A stretch of DNA of 64,000 nucleotides from Planctomycetota bacterium (GTDB lineage: Bacteria > Planctomycetota > UBA1135 > GCA-002686595): contig JABACD010000009.1 of the NCBI GenBank assembly GCA_014237855.1, positions 1-64,000 of the forward strand, written 5' to 3'. How positions within the stretch are numbered: the stretch's first letter is position 1; each line of letters starts with the position of its first letter. The notes beneath the pieces are model-generated. The model worked only from the letters and a program-made list of their open reading frames with translations. It was not told the origin of the DNA and did no database searches. Below are positions 34,832 to 44,082 of this stretch, one piece after another. Both the position numbers and the translations under genes were made by a program.

Positions 34832-34875
34832 ACGAGCTACTCGAAGCGGACTTCATCCGCAGTTAGTCTCACCAG

Positions 34876-35931
34876 ATGCATTTCCAAACGGATGACCTGA
34901 GAATCGAAGGGCTGCGACCGCTCTTACCACCCGCGATCCTCATGGAAGAGCTGCCACTCTCCGACGCAGGGGCTGAGACTGTGGCCAGAGGCCGTGAGGC
35001 CATTGGTGAGGTTCTAGCTGGTCGAGACCAGCGCCTGGTGGTGGTGGTGGGGCCTTGCTCGATCCACGACCCTCTGGCGGGTCTCGAGTACGCCGGGCGA
35101 TTGGCAGAGCTCTCGAGGGAACTTCAGTCAGAGCTCCTGGTAGTCATGCGCGTCTACTTCGAGAAGCCGAGAACGATTGTCGGCTGGAAAGGGCTGATCA
35201 ACGATCCCAATCTAGACGGCAGCTTTGACATCAACCACGGCCTTCGAGCTGCACGGAAATTCCTGCTCGACGTCACCGCACTCGGTCTCCCTATCGGCTC
35301 CGAGTTTCTCGATCCCATCATGCCGCAATTCCTGGCTGACGTGGTCTCTTGGGGCGCCATCGGGGCCCGGACATCCGAGAGCCAGGTTCATCGAGAACTG
35401 ACATCAGGACTCTCGATGCCCGTAGGCATCAAGAACACGACTGACGGCATGGTTCAGATCGCAATCGATGCCATCCGATCCAGCGCGCACCCCCACCACT
35501 TCCTCTCCGTCACCAAGCAGGGCGTAGCGGCGATTGTCGCCACCAGGGGAAATGATGAGTGCCACATCATCCTGCGCGGCGGATCCAGTGGGCCGAACTA
35601 CACGCCCGATCACGTGGCCGCCGTCTGCGGAGACCTGGAGAGAGCCGGGCTCTCATCACGCCTGATGATCGATTGCAGTCACGCCAACAGCGAAAAGGAC
35701 CACCTGAGGCAGGTGACCGTCGCAGAGGAGGTTGCAGAGCAAATTACCGGTGGCGCCGAGGCGATCTTCGGCGTGATGCTCGAGAGCTTCATCGAGGCCG
35801 GCAACCAGCTTCACCCGTCTTCGACTCCTCTGGTCTACGGTCAAAGCATCACAGATGCCTGTATGAGCTGGGAAAGCACGGAAGCTGTCCTTCGCAAGCT
35901 TGCAGCTGCTAGCGGCACACGCATGGCCTGA
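34876..35931 (+). CDS. aroG: 3-deoxy-7-phosphoheptulonate synthase (class I DAHP synthase)
   Basis: A 351-residue enzyme joining phosphoenolpyruvate and erythrose 4-phosphate, the first step of the shikimate pathway. It is the AroF/G/H type: VVVVGPCSIHDPLAGLEYA, VMRVYFEKPRTIVGWKGLINDP, SEFLDPIMPQFLADVVSWGAIGART, GIKNTTDG, ILRGGSSGPNY and LMIDCSHANSEKDH are all present. Length is standard. The AroF/G/H isozyme cannot be told from sequence; the symbol is a general label. Confidence 0.95.
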   Translation: MHFQTDDLRIEGLRPLLPPAILMEELPLSDAGAETVARGREAIGEVLAGRDQRLVVVVGPCSIHDPLAGLEYAGRLAELSRELQSELLVVMRVYFEKPRTIVGWKGLINDPNLDGSFDINHGLRAARKFLLDVTALGLPIGSEFLDPIMPQFLADVVSWGAIGARTSESQVHRELTSGLSMPVGIKNTTDGMVQIAIDAIRSSAHPHHFLSVTKQGVAAIVATRGNDECHIILRGGSSGPNYTPDHVAAVCGDLERAGLSSRLMIDCSHANSEKDHLRQVTVAEEVAEQITGGAEAIFGVMLESFIEAGNQLHPSSTPLVYGQSITDACMSWESTEAVLRKLAAASGTRMA

Positions 35932-36006
35932 CCGATCCGCAAGTGGCTCGCCTCACCTACGCCGCACAATCCTTGAGTTCGCCCAGAGGCCCTGACAGGA
36001 GTGGCT

Positions 36007-36195
36007 CTAGCCGGCCCAGTACCACGCGATCGCAGCTCCCAGGAAGAGCGTCACCAGCAGCACCCAGCGCGGCAGCCGATTCCGGCGCCCCGTCACGGAG
36101 CTCGACGGAAGCCCGTCGTCCACCTCCTCCCCTAGAGCCGTGTACATTGGCTCGACCAGATGGTCGTTTGGCCGGGGCTTGAATGGCTCGGTCAT
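36007..36195 (-). CDS. Small single-pass membrane protein, unknown
   Basis: A 62-residue protein: polar N-terminus (MTEPFKPRPNDHLVEPMY), linker, then one hydrophobic helix (WVLLVTLFLGAAIAWYWAG) preceded by NRLPR and ending at the C-terminus. This tail-anchored layout and the plausible ATG at 36195 support a real gene, but there is no strong ribosome site and I do not recognise the family. It is divergent from the RNase III gene. Confidence 0.5.
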   Translation of the reverse strand: MTEPFKPRPNDHLVEPMYTALGEEVDDGLPSSSVTGRRNRLPRWVLLVTLFLGAAIAWYWAG

Positions 36196-36264
36196 GGGGT
36201 GATTCTTATCAATTGAACGCCCCACGCAAGGCAGTGATCGAGCCGGAATCCTATACTGTCCCCA

Positions 36265-36927
36265 ATGGGCCTCACAGAACATCAATTCAAGGACGAGGAG
36301 CTGCTCGAACTTGCCCTGACTCACTCATCCACGGGACGCACCAGGAACAACGAACGGCTCGAGTTCCTGGGAGATGCCGTCCTCGACTTGATAGTGGCGG
36401 AGGGTCTCTTTCAGCAGCATCCGGACCTGAACGAAGGCTCCCTGACCGAGTTCAAGGCAGAGGTCGTCTCACGACGCACGCTGGCCGATGCTGCGCGGCA
36501 GCTGCGCCTCGACACCAAGATCACGGTCGGCTCTGGCATGAAAGGGCGAGCCTTGCCCCGCTCTGTCCTGGCCAACATCTACGAGGCCGTGCTGGGTGCA
36601 ATCTATCTCGATGCAGGGCTGGACGCCTCCAGGGCCTACGTTCAAGAGACCCTGCGAGAACCACTCTCTCGGCCATTCCACGAGGAGAGCCCTCTCAACC
36701 CCAAGCAGGAGTTGCAGCAGCTCTGCCAGCGGCTGTGGGGCAAGCCTCCCAGGTACCGGGCGATCGCTCAACACGGCCGCTCACATGCACGAGCCTTTCT
36801 GGTCGTTGCCACCATCAGTGGCCATGAGTACCCCAGCGCATGGGGTCGTACTCTCAAGGAAGCCGAACGGTGGGCAGCACACGAGGCCCTGCTGGTCTTG
36901 AAGGAATCTGAGTCGGAGACCGAGTGA
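36265..36927 (+). CDS. rnc: Ribonuclease III
   Basis: A 220-residue double-strand-specific endoribonuclease. The RNase III domain has NERLEFLGDAVLDLIVAE (signature with catalytic E and D) and the second metal-binding set in LANIYEAVLGAIYLDAG. The C-terminal dsRNA-binding domain (about 150-218) starts NPKQELQQLCQ and ends LKEAERWAAHEALL. It processes rRNA and structured mRNAs. Its TGA overlaps the GTG of mfd. Confidence 0.95.
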   Translation: MGLTEHQFKDEELLELALTHSSTGRTRNNERLEFLGDAVLDLIVAEGLFQQHPDLNEGSLTEFKAEVVSRRTLADAARQLRLDTKITVGSGMKGRALPRSVLANIYEAVLGAIYLDAGLDASRAYVQETLREPLSRPFHEESPLNPKQELQQLCQRLWGKPPRYRAIAQHGRSHARAFLVVATISGHEYPSAWGRTLKEAERWAAHEALLVLKESESETE

Positions 36928-39900
36928 GTTCTTCGACAGGATTGGCCGTCATTCCGGGGCTGCAAGCCGTCCGTGACTTACCCCAGCTCGCTCGACTTCG
37001 GAAGAAAATCGACTCGAGCCGCCACGTCTCTGTCGGCGGGCTGTGGGGCAGCTCTCAGGCCCTTGTTCTGGCCAGCTTGGTCGAGGAGTGCCAAGAACCT
37101 TGGATCATCGTGCTCTCGACGGAGATGGAGGCACGGGTCTTCGCCGACGACTTACGCTTCTTCGGTGCCGAGCCGCTCTGGTTTCCTGCCCGCACGAGCT
37201 TCTCAACTGGGCCACAGCGCGCACACGCTGACCTGGAGAACGTCCGGCAGAGACTGCAAGTCGCTCAGCTTCTGGTCGGTCCACTTGAGGAGCGCCCACG
37301 ACTCCTGGTGACCTCCGTACTTGCGCTGCTGCAGCCAATCCCAAATGCCAAGGATATCGAACGTGAGTTCCTCTCCTTGGCGATTGGTGAGCGACTCGAC
37401 CCCGAACACCTGCTCAAGCGCCTGGTCAAGGGTGGCTACGAGCGCTTGCCCCTGGCCGAGGGCCCGGGAGACGTCAGTCTGCGCGGCGACATCCTCGACA
37501 TCTTCCCCTTCGCCAGCGATCTACCTCTCCGGATCGAGCTCTTTGATGACGAGATCGAGTCCCTGCGCACCTTTGACCCCCTGGACCAACGAAGCGTCGA
37601 CCAGCTGGAGACGGTCGAGGTCTGTCTCGTCAACGACGCAGCCACCAGCGAGGATGAGGGGCACATCGAGCCCCTGGCTGCACTGACCCCGCAGACCCGG
37701 TATGTCGAAGTAGAGCCACTGCGGATTGAAGACGTGGCTGAGGGCCTGAGAGTTCAACGCTCCGAGTTTTCTCAGTCCTTGCTGCAGCTAAAGAGTGAAC
37801 TCGCCAAGCACAAGCACCTGACAATCGCCAGCCTGCCAGCGGAGAACATCAACTTCGACACTCTCTCCATCCAGAGCCTGTCAGTGGGGATGTCAGATGC
37901 ACCACGCGCTCTGCGTGAAGTCACAGAATCAGGTGGCGAGGTGCACGTTGTATGCCAGACCGAAGGAGAGGCAGCACGCTTCCATCACCTCCTCGAAGAG
38001 CGAGGTGCGGTCCCCGACCTGCAGACCCATGTCGGCACCCTGGGTAAGGGCTTCCGGCTGCAGCCGAAACCGGTGGTCGTGGTCAACCATCGTGAGCTGG
38101 TTGGGATTATCGGTAAGCGCGCAGCCAGATCGAAAGCCTCGGCCCATCGCACCCGTGCAATCCAGTCCTTCTTTGAGCTGAAGATCGGTGACTACGTGGT
38201 CCATGCGGTCCACGGCCTGGCACGCTTCCACGGCCTGAAGAAGATGGAGCGCGGGGAAGGAACCGAGGAGCACCTGCAACTGGTCTTCGCAGAAGATGTC
38301 AGCGTCTTCGTTCCTGTCAGTCGCATCGACATAGTCCAGCGCTACATCGGTACGAGCGCGGCAGCTCCGACCCTGGACAAGATCGGTGGGACCAGCTTCC
38401 GGAAGCGCAAGGAGAAGGTCCAGCGCGCCCTCTACGACCTGGCAGCCGAGCTCATCGAGGTGCACGCAAAGCGTGCCATGAAGAAGCGCAATAGCTGGGG
38501 TAAGGATGACGCGATGGTCCGCGAGATGATTGCGGAGTTCCCCTACGTCGAGACGGTAGATCAGCTCACGACCGACTCGGAGATTGCAAGCGACCTCGCC
38601 AGCGACAAGCCCATGGATCGGCTGATCTGTGGAGATGTGGGCTTTGGCAAGACAGAGCTGGCCATGCGTGCCGCCTTCCGGGTCGTCAATGGTGGTGGCA
38701 AGGTCGTGATCCTGGTCCCCACCACGGTTCTCGCCCAACAACACTTCGAGTCCTTTACCCAGCGCCTGGCTGACTTTCCTGTCGAGGTGGCCATGCTCTC
38801 GCGCTACGTCACCCCAAAACAGAAGAAGGAGACCCTTGAGCGCGCTAGCAAGGGAGAAGTCGACATCTTGATCGGCACTCATCGAGTGCTCTCAAAGGAT
38901 GTCAAGCTCTCAAGCGTCAACCTGGTCATCATTGATGAGGAGCAGCGATTCGGCGTGACTCACAAGGAGCACTTCAAGAAATTGAGGGCCGAGGTCGATC
39001 TCCTCACTCTGACAGCCACTCCAATCCCGCGCACCCTTCACATGTCACTCTCTGGGGTACGAGACATCTCGGCTCTCACGGTAGCCCCCGAAGGCCGCCA
39101 GGAAATCGACACGATGCTCGCCTACGTCGAGGACGATAAGGAGATCCGTGAGGCTCTGCTACGCGAGAAGAACCGCGGCGGCCAGGTCTTCTACCTCTAC
39201 AACCGGGTACAGTCGATCGAGGCCATCGCTCAGCATCTGCAGCAGCTCGTGCCCGAATGCAGCTTTGCGATTGGCCACGGGCAGATGGGCGGGCGTCAAC
39301 TCGAACAGGTCATGCGCGTCTTCACTAATGGAGAGGTGGATGTACTCGTGGCCACGACCATCATCGAGAGTGGCCTGGATGTTCCAGCTGCGGGCACGAT
39401 CATCGTGCATGATGCCGATCACTTTGGACTCTCCGAGCTACATCAACTGCGCGGGCGGGTCGGACGCGGCTCTCAACGTGGATACTGCTACCTCCTGATC
39501 GAGAAGCTCAAGCCGATTCGTGACATCGCTCGCGAGCGACTCAAGGCTCTCGAGGAGATGAACCAGCTCGGAGCAGGCTTTCAAATCTCAATGAAGGACC
39601 TCGAGATCCGGGGGGCAGGCAATGTGCTGGGCGCCCAGCAATCAGGGCATATCGGCGCCATTGGCTACGACCTCTACTGCCGCCTGCTCAAGTCCACAGT
39701 TGAACGCCTGCAGGATGGGATGAGCCTCGATGAACTATCCGCCGAGGACCCGACCATCACAGGAGTCGAGCTAGAGCTCGGACTCGAAGCCTTCCTGCCC
39801 GACGAATGGATCCCTGACGTTCACACACGGATCGAGATCTTGCGAGATCTCTCCGAGATCCACAGCCTGGATCAGCACGATGAGATGCGCGAGAGCCTGC

Positions 39901-40181
39901 GTGACCGCTTTGGCCGCATTCCACCTGAAGCCGAGAGTCTGTTGAGGACCTTCCGCCTCAAGCTGCGCCTTCAGGAGCTGTCCATCACGCGCATCGCCTG
40001 GCAATCCGATCGCTACTTGCTTCAGTACAACGACCGAGTCGCCCTGGAGGCCGTCCTCGGCAAGCCCAAGATAGATCTCCGCCAGATTCGCACCGGCGTC
40101 GCCCACCTGATCGCGCCCTCCAGGTGCAAGAGTGCCGAGAGCGCCCTGGGATGGTTCGAGAAGCTCGTACTGCAGCGCTAG
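36924..40181 (+). CDS. mfd: Transcription-repair coupling factor Mfd
   Basis: A 1085-residue DNA translocase that removes stalled RNA polymerase and recruits UvrA. The N-terminal UvrB-like part has LPLAEGPGDVSLRGDILDIFP. The RNA-polymerase-interacting CarD-like domain begins LKIGDYVVHAVHGLARFHGL. The RecG-like motor has Walker A in GDVGFGKTELAMRA, the box DEEQRFGV, TATPIPRTLHMSLSGVRD and ATTIIESGLDVPAA. The C-terminal domain (from about 960) is the TRCF D7 domain. The start is GTG at 36924, in a GTGA overlap with rnc. Confidence 0.96.
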   Translation: MSSSTGLAVIPGLQAVRDLPQLARLRKKIDSSRHVSVGGLWGSSQALVLASLVEECQEPWIIVLSTEMEARVFADDLRFFGAEPLWFPARTSFSTGPQRAHADLENVRQRLQVAQLLVGPLEERPRLLVTSVLALLQPIPNAKDIEREFLSLAIGERLDPEHLLKRLVKGGYERLPLAEGPGDVSLRGDILDIFPFASDLPLRIELFDDEIESLRTFDPLDQRSVDQLETVEVCLVNDAATSEDEGHIEPLAALTPQTRYVEVEPLRIEDVAEGLRVQRSEFSQSLLQLKSELAKHKHLTIASLPAENINFDTLSIQSLSVGMSDAPRALREVTESGGEVHVVCQTEGEAARFHHLLEERGAVPDLQTHVGTLGKGFRLQPKPVVVVNHRELVGIIGKRAARSKASAHRTRAIQSFFELKIGDYVVHAVHGLARFHGLKKMERGEGTEEHLQLVFAEDVSVFVPVSRIDIVQRYIGTSAAAPTLDKIGGTSFRKRKEKVQRALYDLAAELIEVHAKRAMKKRNSWGKDDAMVREMIAEFPYVETVDQLTTDSEIASDLASDKPMDRLICGDVGFGKTELAMRAAFRVVNGGGKVVILVPTTVLAQQHFESFTQRLADFPVEVAMLSRYVTPKQKKETLERASKGEVDILIGTHRVLSKDVKLSSVNLVIIDEEQRFGVTHKEHFKKLRAEVDLLTLTATPIPRTLHMSLSGVRDISALTVAPEGRQEIDTMLAYVEDDKEIREALLREKNRGGQVFYLYNRVQSIEAIAQHLQQLVPECSFAIGHGQMGGRQLEQVMRVFTNGEVDVLVATTIIESGLDVPAAGTIIVHDADHFGLSELHQLRGRVGRGSQRGYCYLLIEKLKPIRDIARERLKALEEMNQLGAGFQISMKDLEIRGAGNVLGAQQSGHIGAIGYDLYCRLLKSTVERLQDGMSLDELSAEDPTITGVELELGLEAFLPDEWIPDVHTRIEILRDLSEIHSLDQHDEMRESLRDRFGRIPPEAESLLRTFRLKLRLQELSITRIAWQSDRYLLQYNDRVALEAVLGKPKIDLRQIRTGVAHLIAPSRCKSAESALGWFEKLVLQR

Positions 40182-40195
40182 AACCAGGCCCAGGG

Positions 40196-41857
40196 CTATT
40201 GCGCCGAGATACGACCCGTTTCAGGATCCATCCGGAGCAAGCGCCCACTCTCCTCATCAAAGATGTAGGCCTCCCGTCCGCCTGCCACTGCGAGCAACTG
40301 TGCATTCTCTGCCCCTCGATCGTAGACCACCCAGGCTGGTGCAGCCTCCAGGTCAGGAACGTTCACGATCAGGCTCGAGTGAATGTCATGCCCCTGCGCA
40401 TATCGAACGAAGACAACAGCCTTCTGCGAGAGGGCTGAGACCTGCTCCCGGAATGCAACCTGAAGAGCAGCCCTCGAGCGATGGCGCTTGCGGAGCTTCT
40501 CGAAGTGCTGGACCTCGAAGGGAGTCATCACAAGCAGCAGTACGCACAGGGCCACGGCGGTGCGAGACATGAGCTCGGCTGAAGGAATCGGCCGACGGCT
40601 CCGGAACAACACGGTAAGAAAGCGGCAGCCTTGCCAGACGCCCAGGCCTGTCAGCATGCACAGGATCTCCTGCGCTTCCATGTAGTAGAGCACCCACTCA
40701 GGCGGATGAGCGAAGACCGCATAGGCGATGATGAGCAGGGCAGCCGTGACAAGTGCCATGATCAGCTCGCGCGAAGGGCGAACCAGGGCCACGAGCGACA
40801 GCGGGCCCAAGAGAGGCCACCAGCTTCCCCAGGTCGTATGGCAGATCTCCAGCACCCGCTCGATGAGCGTTGCGGGGAGAGCCCCCCAGGTGTGAGCGAG
40901 GTGGTAAGGCAGATAGAGCTCCCGGAACCTCTGCATGTCACCGGGTAGCTCACGCAGGCCCGCGGCAGTCTGCGTGGCGAAGCCCGGCACATCGAAGGGG
41001 AAGTAGACCTCCGAGTAGTGCCGATAGGGCGTCAGCATCCAGTCCCCGGTGGTCCGGAGGTTGTGCCAGGGAATGAGGCTGACGACCAACAGCCCCACGA
41101 GCGCCCCCAGCGCTACCTGCTTCCAGGCCCCTCGTGATCGAGCGATCCAGACCACACACACGATGATTGGCAGGGCAAAGGCCAGCGCCGTCAGGGGCCT
41201 GGTGATCGCGCTCCAAGAGACCGCCAAGGAGACCAGCATGAGATTCAATGGCTTGCCCGAGTCCCGCCAGTCAAGAAGCTGCCACCAGGCGAGCAGCATC
41301 AGGAACCCCGTGGTCACCTCGGAGAAGTACGAGGGACGGAAGGCCATGCCAGCAGGCGCGATCAGCCAGAGAAACCACGCCATGAGCGCTGCCCATGGAT
41401 TGCACACACGCCTCACCAGGGAAAACACCAGCCCCCCGGTCAGTCCATTCAGAATCACCGGGACCAGCCCTGGTAGCCCAAGGAGAACTCCCGGCACCAG
41501 CAAGATGGCGTGGCCGGGGGGGTACTTGGGAGCCAGCACCGGACTCACCAGAACATGGAACTGCTCGAAGAAGTGGGCCAGCGGTGGAGCAGCCACCGCC
41601 CAGTCTCCTCCGGCGAAGATCTGCGCCTGGAGCAGGTAGCTGGCCTCGTCATGGACGAGCGGAGTGCTCGCGAGAGATCCCCACAACAGCCAGCTTGAGC
41701 CCGAACCAACCATCACCAGGAGCAGGACCACCCTGCGCCCTCGGAGCCTGGCCGTGAAGCCATCGAGATCCGGGTCCATGCGCCCAGCGAGGAAGGCACC
41801 AAGCACCAGCGCTGCAAGACTCCAGAGTCCCAGCTCCACGTGGCTCCCGTGAATCAT
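40196..41857 (-). CDS. GT-C (GT39/ArnT-like) membrane glycosyltransferase
   Basis: A 553-residue polytopic protein with about 11-12 hydrophobic segments to residue 440 and a soluble C-terminal domain. The first external loop has TPLVHDEASYLLQAQIFAGGD, the acidic motif of protein-mannosyltransferase/ArnT-like enzymes, and later APKYPPGHAILLVPG. It probably transfers a sugar from a polyprenyl carrier. It is last in a three-gene minus-strand operon with a GT2 enzyme, which could make the polyprenyl-sugar donor, and a methyltransferase. Convergent with mfd, 14 bases apart. Confidence 0.8.
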   Translation of the reverse strand: MIHGSHVELGLWSLAALVLGAFLAGRMDPDLDGFTARLRGRRVVLLLVMVGSGSSWLLWGSLASTPLVHDEASYLLQAQIFAGGDWAVAAPPLAHFFEQFHVLVSPVLAPKYPPGHAILLVPGVLLGLPGLVPVILNGLTGGLVFSLVRRVCNPWAALMAWFLWLIAPAGMAFRPSYFSEVTTGFLMLLAWWQLLDWRDSGKPLNLMLVSLAVSWSAITRPLTALAFALPIIVCVVWIARSRGAWKQVALGALVGLLVVSLIPWHNLRTTGDWMLTPYRHYSEVYFPFDVPGFATQTAAGLRELPGDMQRFRELYLPYHLAHTWGALPATLIERVLEICHTTWGSWWPLLGPLSLVALVRPSRELIMALVTAALLIIAYAVFAHPPEWVLYYMEAQEILCMLTGLGVWQGCRFLTVLFRSRRPIPSAELMSRTAVALCVLLLVMTPFEVQHFEKLRKRHRSRAALQVAFREQVSALSQKAVVFVRYAQGHDIHSSLIVNVPDLEAAPAWVVYDRGAENAQLLAVAGGREAYIFDEESGRLLRMDPETGRISAQ

Positions 41858-41883
41858 CGATGCATCATCTCCATCGGGAAGCG

Positions 41884-42603
41884 TCAGCCATTGGGCTTGC
41901 GTGCCAGGACCAGGTACTGAGCGCCGAGCGGAACGACCCCGAGTGCACGCTCAAGGGGCCGAAACCAGCTCAGCTGCCTTGGAAAGAAGAAGAGGCTCGT
42001 TGCAGAGACAATCTCAAACCCCGCAGCTCTCAACAGGCCGCGCGCCGTTGGTGGAGAGAGCGGGGTCGTTCCTCGATCAAACGGGATACGGGCCATCACC
42101 CAGCGGGTCCCGGGGTTCCAGGGGTTGTTCTCAAAAAACGCGAACAGGCCGCCGGGGAGGAGACGCTCGAAGACATAACGCGCCGCGGACAGGCGCTTGC
42201 CGGGCTCGAGGTGATGAAAGACCCCGTTCGAGTAGGCCAGGGAGAAGCGTGCTTCACTCGCAAGCTCACCCGGGAGTCTGAACTCTACGGAATCTCCGTC
42301 AGAGCCAAGCCTTGCCTGCATGAGAGCCTCCTCCGAGTGATCGACCCCCACCAGCCCCTGCACCCCAAGTCGGTCCAGGATCCGTGAAGTCGAGCTACCG
42401 TCACCGCAACCGAAGTCGAGCACCGCCCCTCGCTGGTAGCCGACTCGCTCCAGCTGGTTCACAAGACAGTCCAAGCGGCCCTCGAGGAAGAACTCGCGCG
42501 ACTCCCCTGACAGGCGGAGGCCATGCTCCAGCTGCCGACCGTACGACTCCTCAGGAGCAATGGCCGAGAGATCTGGCCCTCCTTGGCCTCCTTGCGAGCT
42601 CAA
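41884..42603 (-). CDS. Class I SAM-dependent methyltransferase
   Basis: About 239 residues. Motif I VLDFGCGDGSSTSRILD binds SAM, GLVGVDHSEEALMQAR is motif II, and AYSNGVFHHLEPG is the post-I/motif III region typical of UbiE-like small-molecule methyltransferases. The start is uncertain: a TTG at 42603 overlaps the upstream stop by four bases (TTGA); a GTG at 42645 is also in frame but would overlap the GT2 gene by 46 bases. The target is unknown, perhaps a lipid-linked sugar given its neighbours. Confidence 0.83.
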   Translation of the reverse strand: MSSQGGQGGPDLSAIAPEESYGRQLEHGLRLSGESREFFLEGRLDCLVNQLERVGYQRGAVLDFGCGDGSSTSRILDRLGVQGLVGVDHSEEALMQARLGSDGDSVEFRLPGELASEARFSLAYSNGVFHHLEPGKRLSAARYVFERLLPGGLFAFFENNPWNPGTRWVMARIPFDRGTTPLSPPTARGLLRAAGFEIVSATSLFFFPRQLSWFRPLERALGVVPLGAQYLVLARKPNG

Positions 42604-43811
42604 CGGACGCGCCCCATGAGCAAGACGCCCATACCAAAGCTCCACAGGACCGTCTGGAAGCCGAGCGAGGCAAGCGTGACACCTGGAACCACCAGACGCA
42701 TGGTGCTGGCGTAGTCCAGGGCTCCAAAACCTGCCACTCGCCAGACATTGACTGCCCAGGCAAGAAGCACCACACCAGCCAGGGCACAGAAGACCCCGAA
42801 CATCAGGCCCTTCTCCAGGCTGAATGTTGGAGTCAGCTGAACAGACCCCTGGGCCTCCGGAATCAGGTCGACGACCCTGGCATAAGTCCTGATCAGCTGC
42901 CCAAACAACAGCGCCTGATACCCGGAGATCAGGAAGAGGCTGCTGAAGAGCAAGGTGTGTGCATCAAAGGTCATCGGACCGACTTGCACGGCTGGCATTG
43001 CCAGCACATACCCCAGCACACCGAGAAGGATCAAGAAGGCCCCAGGAATCATGAACAGCCTTCGTGGACTGTAGAGCAGGAAGAAGCGCAGTGTACGCCA
43101 GCCGTCTCGTAGGGTGCGTAGATGAGGACGGCGCCCCTGGCGCTTGTCCGGGTGTAGCGTGATCGGCACCTCGGCAATCTTCGCCTCAAGCAAGCTCGAC
43201 TTGATCACCATCTCGACGGCGAATTCCATACCGAGAGAGAATGTGTTCAGTCGCAGCGCATGGGCTCGAGTGAATCCACGCATGCCGCAGTAGATGTCCT
43301 TGACCGGGGACTGAAACCACCAGCAGGCCAGCTTGCTGAACATGGGATTGCCCCACCACCGGTGCAGGATCGGCATGGCCCGTGGGAGGATCTCACCTCC
43401 TCCCGATGGAAACCGACATCCCTGAACGAGGTCGAAGCCCTCGCGTAGCTTCTCCAGAAAGATCGGGATCTGGGAGAAGTCATAGCTGTCATCCGCATCT
43501 CCCATGATGATGAACTTGCCACGAGCCTCGTGAATCCCCGCCATCAGGGCGCTCCCGTATCCCTTGCGCGAGACATGGACCACCACGGCTCCGAACTGTC
43601 TGGCCACCTCCGCTGAGCCATCGGAGCTCCCATTGTCGGCCACGATGATCTCTCCGACCACCTGGCCGCTGGAGAAGACCTGGTTCACCTTCGCAAGGCA
43701 GAGCCCCAGGGTGTCTGCCTCGTCCAAGCATGGAATCACGATGGACAACTCGACCGTCGTCCCTCCTGGCCGGGATACGGGCTGAGCGGCGTCAGGATCG
43801 CTCGGCATCAT
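42600..43811 (-). CDS. GT2 family polyprenyl-phosphate glycosyltransferase with C-terminal membrane helices
   Basis: A 403-residue enzyme. The GT-A domain (about 20-250) has LSIVIPCLDEADTLGLCLAKV, VADNGSSDGSAEVARQFGA and GDADDSYDFSQIPIFLEKL (metal-binding D-x-D type), then CGMRGFTRAHALRLN. Four hydrophobic segments follow (about 255-400), as in GtrB/DPM1-like proteins. It likely makes a polyprenyl-phosphate sugar for the GT-C enzyme encoded two genes downstream. First gene of the operon. Confidence 0.9.
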   Translation of the reverse strand: MMPSDPDAAQPVSRPGGTTVELSIVIPCLDEADTLGLCLAKVNQVFSSGQVVGEIIVADNGSSDGSAEVARQFGAVVVHVSRKGYGSALMAGIHEARGKFIIMGDADDSYDFSQIPIFLEKLREGFDLVQGCRFPSGGGEILPRAMPILHRWWGNPMFSKLACWWFQSPVKDIYCGMRGFTRAHALRLNTFSLGMEFAVEMVIKSSLLEAKIAEVPITLHPDKRQGRRPHLRTLRDGWRTLRFFLLYSPRRLFMIPGAFLILLGVLGYVLAMPAVQVGPMTFDAHTLLFSSLFLISGYQALLFGQLIRTYARVVDLIPEAQGSVQLTPTFSLEKGLMFGVFCALAGVVLLAWAVNVWRVAGFGALDYASTMRLVVPGVTLASLGFQTVLWSFGMGVLLMGRVR

Positions 43812-44082
43812 GCCGCCAACTGTAGTCGATCACAGCGGAGCCCACCTAGCTCCAACGTGTCCCCTTGCGCCCCGGTGGAACAATCGCGAGGGCTGGCCGC
43901 CTGAGACCGAGCGCGTCCCCGCCTGAAGTCAGCTGGCATACGACTGGCCCGGTCAGAGAGTCTCCAGAGCCTCGAGACCGGTATGGACCCTGGCTCCTGT
44001 CGAACCCGACGTGTTCTTGACGCTCCTCGAGCTTGATGTCCACCCGCGGGCCGTCGACAATGTGGGCAATCTCAAACCACCC